NCBI GenBank assembly: GCA_005882415.1
Contig: VBAE01000288.1
Span: 1-5,726, forward strand
DNA: 5,726 bases
Source: Alphaproteobacteria bacterium
GTDB lineage: Bacteria > Pseudomonadota > Alphaproteobacteria > Sphingomonadales > Sphingomonadaceae
Direction: 5' to 3'
A program made the position numbers and the translations under genes. The number at the start of each line of letters is the position of its first letter. Within the stretch, counting starts at the first letter, position 1. The notes under the pieces were generated by a model. That model had not been told where the DNA came from. It did no database searches and worked only from the letters and a program-made list of their open reading frames with translations. Of this stretch, positions 1-5,227 are shown one piece after another.

Positions 1-867
1 CCCGGGCTGATCGTTGCTGGTCAGGCTGCCGGTCCGATTGTATGGGCGTTGGCAAGGGTGATCGAGTTCCTGACGCCGATCATCCCTATCCTCACCGTTG
101 CGTTCATCACCTTGCGTGCAGCGATCGTGGGCGCGCGGATCGCGATGTTCGTCTTCAACCTCGTAAGCAAAGCGAACACCTTCGGGTTGATCGTCATGGC
201 GATCACGCTGGTCGTCCTCGCGGTGATCTACATGTGGAACCATTGGAAGGGGTTCCGCGTCTTCATCCAAGGGCTCTGGGCCTGGCTGAAGACGGCATCC
301 ACGGATACCTTCCAATGGGTTTCGAACGCGATCGGCAACATGGTCAAGTTCGTCAGCGGCGTGCCCGGCAAGATCAGCGGCGCCTTCCGCGGGATGTGGG
401 ACGGTCTCAAGAGCGGCCTGGTCGCCGTTATCAACTGGGCCATCGACAAGCTCAACGGGCTGATTCGCGGCGTCAACAAGATCGGCGGACTCGTCGGCAT
501 CAACATCGGTGAGATCAACCCGCTGGTCGACAACTCCGCCGCGCGGACGATCGGGAACGTGCGTGGTGGCGCTGGCGGCGCTGCCGCGGTGGTGTACGGC
601 GGAGCCGCGCCACGACGACGGAATAAGCGCGCTCAGGGCGGATCCATCTCAAACTGGGCCGTCGTTGGGGAGAACGGCCCGGAACTTGCGAGACACACAC
701 CCTCATACACAGAGATCACGCCTCTAGCGCGTCGCCGGCCGAGCGGCGCCGGGCTCGACGGCGCGATCCAGCTTCACATCGAGGTCCCGGTCATTATGCG
801 CGGTAAGGAAGTCACGCGCGTCGTCGCTGACGAGAAGTCTGAGTGGGATGCGCGCCGAGGTCGCTGA
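1..867 (+). CDS. Tape-measure protein, C-terminal part (5' end outside window)
   Basis: The frame is open from base 1 to a TGA at 865-867, giving 288 residues; the true start lies upstream. Tape-measure proteins fill the tail tube, set its length and are ejected ahead of the DNA. Visible residues 4-80 are very hydrophobic, with two likely membrane-active segments (about 21-53 and 62-78, the second containing GLIVMAITLVVLAVIYMW). Next come amphipathic repeats rich in Trp and Gly, such as VPGKISGAFRGMWDGLKSG at 121-139 and the following VINWAIDKLNGLIRG. These are typical of tape-measure C-termini. A Gly/Ala and Arg-rich linker (about 188-213) leads to WAVVGENGPEL (219-229), a common tape-measure closing motif, and a last beta-rich piece ending GKEVTRVV near 268-275. 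The LysM and hub genes directly downstream fit. A TTG at 49 could act as a start only if the gene were truncated, which I doubt. Confidence 0.9.
   Translation, partial: PGLIVAGQAAGPIVWALARVIEFLTPIIPILTVAFITLRAAIVGARIAMFVFNLVSKANTFGLIVMAITLVVLAVIYMWNHWKGFRVFIQGLWAWLKTASTDTFQWVSNAIGNMVKFVSGVPGKISGAFRGMWDGLKSGLVAVINWAIDKLNGLIRGVNKIGGLVGINIGEINPLVDNSAARTIGNVRGGAGGAAAVVYGGAAPRRRNKRAQGGSISNWAVVGENGPELARHTPSYTEITPLARRRPSGAGLDGAIQLHIEVPVIMRGKEVTRVVADEKSEWDARRGR
857..860 (+). promoter_or_regulatory. Ribosome binding site for the LysM gene
   Basis: GAGG lies 10 bases before the ATG at 871, inside the last codons of the tape-measure gene. It supports the 871 start over the in-frame ATG at 985, which has only a GGAAG two bases upstream. 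Confidence 0.5.
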
Positions 868-870
868 GCG

Positions 871-1596
871 ATGACGCGTCCGCCGCTCTGGGCTCGCCGG
901 AACAACATCGCGCTTGGCGCGTGGAACCTGCTCAACCGTCCGCGCGCGAGCACGTTCGGCAACTTCCTGCTTCAGGCGGAAGACATGTCGTATCGCTTTG
1001 AGGCGAGCTTCGATGATGAGGCGCCGCTGCCAACCGATGACTCCTACGGCGGCTGGGCTGTGGTGGACATCCCAAAGCGGCTCGGGCAGGTGGAGTGGAG
1101 CGGCCGGCATCCGATGGGGCTGGAGATCAACTTCCTCATCGACACAACGAACGCCGCGCCCGAGGCTGACTCCGGGCGCTACTGCGGGCGCATGTTCGAT
1201 CAAATGGAGAAGATGGCCGGGCTCCACGCGATGGACGAGGAGCCACCGCTGCTGATGTTCCAATCAAACGGGATCTGTCCGCACGACTTCTCGCAGAATC
1301 GCAACTGGCGCTGGGTGATCGAAGCGCTCGCCTGGGACCGTGCTCACAGCGAGGAGTTGATGGAGGCGTACAAGGGGCCAGCGCGTCGGAACCGCGATCG
1401 CAACAAAAAGAAGCGCGGCGGCAGCAGCAACCTTCAGCGCTATGAAGTCAAGCCGGGCGACACACTCCAGCGGATCGCAGCCCGCAAGCTCGGCGGAGCG
1501 GGCAACTGGACTGAGATCGCCGTCCTCAACGACATCCGTCATCCGCGTGCCGATCTGAAGGTCGGCGACGTCCTCCTCCTGCCGCCCAAGCGATGA
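871..1596 (+). CDS. LysM-domain tail protein (XkdP-like tube/hub adaptor)
   Basis: 241 residues, starting three bases after the tape-measure stop. Residues 65-160 look like the beta-rich tube-initiator/adaptor domain of phage LysM tail proteins: WSGRHPMGLEINFLID (76-91), then EEPPLLMFQSNGICP (123-137) and NWRWVIEALAWD (145-156), matching the usual 'basic P.. L.v.G ... w.i..i.w' layout. A highly basic linker (170-186, RRNRDRNKKKRGG) leads to a C-terminal LysM at about 191-239, beginning YEVKPGDTLQRIAARKLG and ending LKVGDVLLLPP. LysM binds the N-acetylglucosamine backbone of peptidoglycan. In baseplates of this type the protein joins the tube end to the hub, and LysM may also serve assembly. 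Residues 1-38 match nothing I recognise, and Met39 (ATG at 985) is a possible alternative start. No catalytic motif is visible, so it should not be called an endolysin. Confidence 0.82.
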   Translation: MTRPPLWARRNNIALGAWNLLNRPRASTFGNFLLQAEDMSYRFEASFDDEAPLPTDDSYGGWAVVDIPKRLGQVEWSGRHPMGLEINFLIDTTNAAPEADSGRYCGRMFDQMEKMAGLHAMDEEPPLLMFQSNGICPHDFSQNRNWRWVIEALAWDRAHSEELMEAYKGPARRNRDRNKKKRGGSSNLQRYEVKPGDTLQRIAARKLGGAGNWTEIAVLNDIRHPRADLKVGDVLLLPPKR

Positions 1597-3497
1597 GCCC
1601 TTCAGCCAAAGACGCGCTGCGGCGCCCGATCACCGACCCAATCACGGGGACATCGTTCGTCACTGACGAACTCGACGTGATCAAGGAAGACCTCGACGTC
1701 GATGAGTTCATCCTTCAACTCGCTCGCTTCAAGAAGAGTAAGGTGGACGTCCGGCCGGCTGTGACGGCTGCTGACTGCGAGTTGGCGTTGGACGGCGCTC
1801 ACCAGCTGTCGATCACCGTTCACGATAAGGACCGGGCGCTGTACACATCCGGGATCCTCGACTACGCGATTGACATGGAGGTCCGCGGCTGGTCCTGGCG
1901 GCTGGCCGGCCGGCGGAAGTCGGGCAGGGACATCACGCTGGTCTTTGAACCGCGTCCGGTCGCCTGGCTGCGAGCCGAGCGCGGACGTAAGAAGGCGCGC
2001 CGAGGGAAGACGACGCGCGCTGAGTTCATCCGCGCGCTCGTTATGGCGATCAAGCGCGGACGCATCCGTTTCATCTCACCGGAGCTTGGAACGACGCAGC
2101 CGCGTGAGAAGCTCGACCTCCCAAAGCGCTCCAACGAACGCGACCGCCGTTCCAATCGCCAGCCCGGCCTCGACAAGGGGTTCCGCCCGAGCGACGGCAG
2201 TAGCGGGAAGCTGTCGGAGACGGCAGCCCGTAATGCGGAGCGTGTGTTGATCGTCGGCGAGAAGAAGGGCGCGCGTCGCAAGGTACAGGTTGCTGCGATG
2301 ATGACCGTGTACCAGGAGTCGCGCTTCTCGACGGCAGCCACGAACGGCGTCCACGTCGGCCTCTTCCAACAGGATCCGCGCTACTGGCCGGCCTCGCGTG
2401 ACCCGGAGCGCGACGCTGCGCCGTTCTACGACAAGCTGATCGCAGCCGACCGGCAGAATCCGAATGCGCGGTTGACGTCTCTGATCGAGTCCGTCCAGGG
2501 CTCCGGGCAGCCGGAAGCGTACGCTCAGTGGCGGACGGAAGCCGAACAGATCGTTGATCACTTCTACGGCGCCAGCACTGGTGGCTCGGAGTCGATCTCC
2601 GTCACGGTCGTGAAGCCGTATGAGTTCCGGGTCAAGCGCGGCGAGAACTGGTACCGCACCGCGACGCGACTGGCGGAGGAAGTCAACTGGCGGCTGTGGA
2701 CGGTCCGGGACGACTTCCACTATCAGTCCGAGACGTCATTGTTCGATTCGAAGTCGCTCATGACGATCAAGGAAGGTGAGGGCGGGATTGACATCATTGA
2801 CTTCGATGATGACGACCGCAAGCCGGTCACCGAGCTTACGGTCACCTGCCGGATGAGGATGTGGCTGGCGCCGGTCGGGACCGTTGTGACGGTCGAAGAC
2901 GGCGGCAGCGCGGACGGGCGCTATCTCGTCTCCAACATCAGTCGCTCCTACTTCTCGCAGTCCGGGCAGGTCACGTTGCGTAAGCCGACGAAGCCGAAGC
3001 TGGAGCCGGCCAACGAGACCAATCAGCTGACGTTCGGCGGCGGCGGCGCCGGGCTGGGGTCCAGTTCCTTCTCGCGCGGCGAGCGGATCCGCGGATCACG
3101 TCCCGGCTTCCCGACGACGGCGACGACCTCCGTCCTCCCCATCCACGACACAGCTGGACTAACCGGCTACCCGGCGCACGACTACATGGCGCCCGCTGGC
3201 TCGCCGTGCGTCTCGCCGGTCGATGGGAAGGTCTGTAAGATCAGCGGCAGCGACCCGTCCAATGGACCACCACAAGGACCGCACGGACCGTTTGGGTTGT
3301 CGGTGTATATCTCCGGTGGTGGCTCGACGTACTACCTCACACACATGGGCTCGCGCGTCGTTCACGTTGGGCAGCTTGTCCGGCAGGGCGAGATCATCGG
3401 GACGGTCGGCGACTACGCCAAGTGGGGCGGCGCCAACCACATCCATATGGGCGTCTGCGTCGGAGGAAGTTGTTTCGGGAGTTGTCTAAGTGGCTGA
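1593..3497 (+). CDS. Tail hub protein with embedded lysozyme-like and C-terminal M23-like peptidase domains
   Basis: 634 residues. The start overlaps the LysM gene stop by ATGA, and there is no Shine-Dalgarno (a CCTCCTCCT run lies upstream), so translation is probably coupled. Residues 1-165 and 340-465 look like the two halves of a gp27/XkdQ-type hub. The second half has ENWYRTATRLAEEVNWRLWT (351-370), a D-rich turn (400-409) and GRYLVSNISRSYF (442-454). Between them, about 205-328, is a lysozyme/transglycosylase-like domain with VAAMMTVYQESRF (233-245; Glu242 the likely catalytic acid) and GLFQQ (256-260). After a Gly/Pro linker (470-515), residues 516-621 resemble M23 endopeptidases: HDYMAPAGSP (529-538), GPFGLSVYISGG (566-577), YLTHMGS (581-587), VGQLVRQGEIIGTVGDYAKW (592-611) and HIH (616-618). 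M23 enzymes cut peptidoglycan peptide bridges using zinc. The hub would open the wall during entry. Odd points are a missing canonical M23 histidine and a Cys-rich end. Confidence 0.85.
   Translation: MSPSAKDALRRPITDPITGTSFVTDELDVIKEDLDVDEFILQLARFKKSKVDVRPAVTAADCELALDGAHQLSITVHDKDRALYTSGILDYAIDMEVRGWSWRLAGRRKSGRDITLVFEPRPVAWLRAERGRKKARRGKTTRAEFIRALVMAIKRGRIRFISPELGTTQPREKLDLPKRSNERDRRSNRQPGLDKGFRPSDGSSGKLSETAARNAERVLIVGEKKGARRKVQVAAMMTVYQESRFSTAATNGVHVGLFQQDPRYWPASRDPERDAAPFYDKLIAADRQNPNARLTSLIESVQGSGQPEAYAQWRTEAEQIVDHFYGASTGGSESISVTVVKPYEFRVKRGENWYRTATRLAEEVNWRLWTVRDDFHYQSETSLFDSKSLMTIKEGEGGIDIIDFDDDDRKPVTELTVTCRMRMWLAPVGTVVTVEDGGSADGRYLVSNISRSYFSQSGQVTLRKPTKPKLEPANETNQLTFGGGGAGLGSSSFSRGERIRGSRPGFPTTATTSVLPIHDTAGLTGYPAHDYMAPAGSPCVSPVDGKVCKISGSDPSNGPPQGPHGPFGLSVYISGGGSTYYLTHMGSRVVHVGQLVRQGEIIGTVGDYAKWGGANHIHMGVCVGGSCFGSCLSG
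3477..3481 (+). promoter_or_regulatory. Ribosome binding site deciding a GTG start
   Basis: GGGAG lies 8 bases before the GTG at 3490, inside the end of the hub gene. In that reading frame a TAA sits at 3487-3489, immediately before the GTG, so translation cannot begin further upstream. The next in-frame Met is residue 20. A second purine run, GGAGGAAG at 3462-3469, is too distant to act directly. Confidence 0.6.
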
Positions 3498-3717
3498 TCC
3501 GCTCGACACCTTCCACGACGAGATCCCGCCGATCATCTTCACGGGGATGATCGCAGAGGACGCCGAGACGGCCAACTCCGAGGTCCACGTCAAGATCCCT
3601 CGCTCAGACGGTAGTGGTGTGTTACTGCCGTCGCGCGGCGACTGGTGTCTGGTCGGCTTCGACCAGGACGATAACGCACAGCTGATCAACTGGCGAACGG
3701 ACGACCCAACAGCATGA
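3490..3717 (+). CDS. Small OB-fold-like baseplate protein (candidate minimal spike/XkdR-position protein)
   Basis: 75 residues from a GTG start, overlapping the hub gene by 8 bases and ending in an ATGA overlap with the next gene. The pattern is a run of short beta strands: PIIFTGMIAED (14-24), EVHVKIPRSDGSG (31-43), VLLPSRGDWCLVGFD (44-58) and NAQLINWR (62-69). The 'V.V.ipr.dg ... lP..GD.clV.fd ... iv.W' pattern recalls the OB barrel of gpV/gp5/VgrG-type spikes. The position between hub and gp25-like gene is where PBSX-like clusters carry xkdR and P2-like clusters carry gpV. It is far shorter than gpV or gp5 and has no room for a beta-helix needle, so it would be a single-barrel plug or spike base. 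The fold is inferred from pattern and position; function is unproven. Confidence 0.6.
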   Translation: MADPLDTFHDEIPPIIFTGMIAEDAETANSEVHVKIPRSDGSGVLLPSRGDWCLVGFDQDDNAQLINWRTDDPTA

Positions 3718-4046
3718 AGAAACTCGACACGCCTCAAATCGCGCTTGCCTTCGACATCCTCGCTGACGGATCCGTTGACGAGGTCGAACAGGACACGCTG
3801 GACGAGATCGGGATGTCCATTGAGATCATCCTCAGGTACCCGCTCGACTTCCGCGCTTCACTGCCAGACTTCGGCACACCTGACCTGTCGTTCCGCGAGG
3901 ACGCCGAGGGCGCCGCAGCGATTATGTTGGAGTACGTATCGCGCTGGGAGGATCGCGTCCAGTTGTTCGTTGAGTACCGGCCCGACGACTGGGACACGAT
4001 GGTCCGGTCGTATGTCCTGATTGCCCAGGCAGACCGGAGCGCATGA
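3714..4046 (+). CDS. gp25/XkdS-like baseplate wedge protein
   Basis: 110 residues, ATGA-overlapped with genes on both sides (3714-3717 and 4043-4046). The key signature is residues 38-60: IILRYPLDFR followed by LPDFGTPDLSF. This matches the 'il.tp.g.R...PdfG..l' core of the gpW/gp25 (GPW_gp25) family and its relative XkdS. In contractile tails this small protein forms the wedge core bundle with gp6/J-like and gp7-like subunits and helps seed sheath assembly. The C-terminal half (70-103) has a helix ending in WEDRVQLFVEY and then a strand, RSYVLIAQ, as in the family. Length is a little short for gp25 (about 130 residues). At the family's conserved EPR motif it shows EDR (79-81). The baseplate J gene directly downstream is the standard partner. 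Confidence 0.82.
   Translation: MKKLDTPQIALAFDILADGSVDEVEQDTLDEIGMSIEIILRYPLDFRASLPDFGTPDLSFREDAEGAAAIMLEYVSRWEDRVQLFVEYRPDDWDTMVRSYVLIAQADRSA
4036..4039 (+). promoter_or_regulatory. Ribosome binding site before tandem ATG codons of the baseplate J gene
   Basis: GGAG lies 3 bases before the ATG at 4043 and 6 bases before the adjacent in-frame ATG at 4046. Spacing favours the second ATG, so the protein may start one residue later. The first ATG overlaps the preceding stop as ATGA. Confidence 0.45.
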
Positions 4047-5221
4047 TGCCAATCTACATCAACCCTCCCGGCCCACCAACGGATCCCGACGAACTCGCAC
4101 AGGGGACCTTCGACGTCATCCGCGAGTCGTTCCCGCGCTACAGCCCGCGCGAGAGCCAGCTGGCGACGATCGTCATCACAGCCCTGACCCTGCGCGCGAG
4201 CCAGATCAACGACCTGGCTCAGATGATCCCGCGATCGATCTTCCGCTACTTCGGCGCCAACGTCCTCAACCTGCCGCCGGACGCCGGAGCGCCGGCCGAA
4301 GCCGTTGTCGTTGTGTTCACGCGCGATACGGCTGGCTACACGATCGAGGCCGAACGTGAGTTCGACTTCAACGATCCGGCGACCGGACAGCACCACACCT
4401 TCGCCCTGCTCCAGGACCTCGTCATCCCAAGCGGGCAGTCGTCGGGCTCCGGCGTCGTGCTCGCGCGTGACGACGGGACCCAAGCCAACAACATCTTCAA
4501 CGCGACCGTGTCGCCGATCGACGCCGACGACTCGATCCTGCGTGTCGATCAGCAGGGAGCTTCGGCCGGCGGGGTTGACGAGGAGGACGATGACGACTAC
4601 CTCGACCGCCTGACGACGCGCGCATCGCTGCCGGTCCGGCCGGTCTGGGCGTCGGACTTCGCCGCGCTCGTCCGCGTTCAGTTCCCGCAGATCTTCCGCA
4701 CCCTCTTCATCGACAACTTCATCCCACCGGACATCTACAACGCCGAGCGCGCCGTCGCCGGGCTGATCCTCGACGCGGACGGGAACGACCTTGAGCCTAC
4801 GCTCGGCGAGGACGTTGAGGCGTACTTGAAGACGCAGCGCGAGTGGGGGTTCATTGCCAACATCTTGAGCGCGACGTACACGCTCGTGGACGCAACATAC
4901 GGGTTCACGATCAACAGCGGGTACGACGCTCAAGATGTGAAGACGCGCTCTCAAGACGCACTGGCAGCGTACTTGTCGCCGGCTCGCTGGGGCTCGTCGG
5001 AGGGCGATGGACGGGACTTCACACTCAAGACGACCGTGTACTTCTGGGAGATCGTTACCGTACTCAACAACGTGATCGGCCTCGACAGGCTGACCAACCT
5101 GACCATTGGCGTGAACGGCGGGGCCCAAGTCGGAACTGACGTTCAGCTAGCAGGCGCCATCCCGCTCCCCCGGGCTGGGACGATCAGCGGAACACCAGAT
5201 CCAACAGCCAACCTGGGGTAG
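4043..5221 (+). CDS. Baseplate J-like wedge protein (XkdT/gp6-like)
   Basis: 392 residues ending in TAG. The N-terminal helix region (21-70, with SPRESQLATIVITALTLRA at 34-52) followed by VLNLPPDAGAPAEAVVVVF (74-92) matches the start of baseplate J proteins. In that family a helix bundle precedes 'G...R...a.ta.g.v.F'. TGYTIEAE-like text at 96-104 and LVIPSGQ (126-132) fit the 'i.iPaGt' beta domain. AGGVDEEDDDDYLDRLTTRA at 175-194 is the family hallmark 'GG.d.Esd.dyr.Ri', followed by a strand/helix domain. The C-terminal region (295-345) holds TRSQDALAAYLSPARWG and the FWEIVTVLNNVIGLDRL segment typical of XkdT-like wedges. J-like proteins form the ring that holds the sheath and changes shape on firing. 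The last 20 residues are a Pro/Gly/Thr tail. The gp25-like gene overlaps upstream; the lyase-like gene follows after 6 bases in the same frame. Confidence 0.88.
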   Translation: MMPIYINPPGPPTDPDELAQGTFDVIRESFPRYSPRESQLATIVITALTLRASQINDLAQMIPRSIFRYFGANVLNLPPDAGAPAEAVVVVFTRDTAGYTIEAEREFDFNDPATGQHHTFALLQDLVIPSGQSSGSGVVLARDDGTQANNIFNATVSPIDADDSILRVDQQGASAGGVDEEDDDDYLDRLTTRASLPVRPVWASDFAALVRVQFPQIFRTLFIDNFIPPDIYNAERAVAGLILDADGNDLEPTLGEDVEAYLKTQREWGFIANILSATYTLVDATYGFTINSGYDAQDVKTRSQDALAAYLSPARWGSSEGDGRDFTLKTTVYFWEIVTVLNNVIGLDRLTNLTIGVNGGAQVGTDVQLAGAIPLPRAGTISGTPDPTANLG

Positions 5222-5226
5222 AGGAG
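5221..5226 (+). promoter_or_regulatory. Purine-rich ribosome binding site very close to the lyase-like start
   Basis: GAGGAG begins at the last base of the TAG stop and ends only one base before the ATG at 5228, closer than the usual 5-9 bases. No other start in this frame is near: the next Met is residue 20, inside the conserved domain. A GGGG at 5215-5218 is better spaced but a poorer match. Confidence 0.4.
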
Positions 5227-5227
5227 A

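Noticed and set aside
42..512. A + strand open frame of 156 residues overlapping the tape-measure gene
   Set aside because: It is Arg/His/Gln-rich with no motif, and the tape-measure frame through the same bases has clear hydrophobic segments and closing motifs.
871..1596. Calling the LysM gene an endolysin
   Set aside because: Apart from LysM it has no catalytic motif, and its position after the tape measure fits the structural XkdP-like adaptor.
2076..2720. A 214-residue minus-strand open frame inside the hub gene
   Set aside because: It lies wholly opposite the lysozyme-like and hub domains, has no motif or ribosome site, and looks like an antisense shadow.
3086..3097. Perfect 12-base palindrome GATCCGCGGATC
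   Set aside because: It sits in the Gly/Ser/Arg linker of the hub gene, has no loop, U-run or partner, and about one such palindrome is expected by chance in this length.
3144..3497. Treating the M23-like segment as a separate lysis gene
   Set aside because: It is continuous with the hub frame, has no own start with ribosome site, and no holin gene is nearby.
3734..5128. A 464-residue open frame on the minus strand opposite the gp25-like and baseplate J genes
   Set aside because: Both + strand genes have clear family motifs and ATGA coupling. The minus frame has no recognisable motif, is Arg/Val/Asp-rich as expected for a high-G+C antisense frame, and crosses two gene boundaries.
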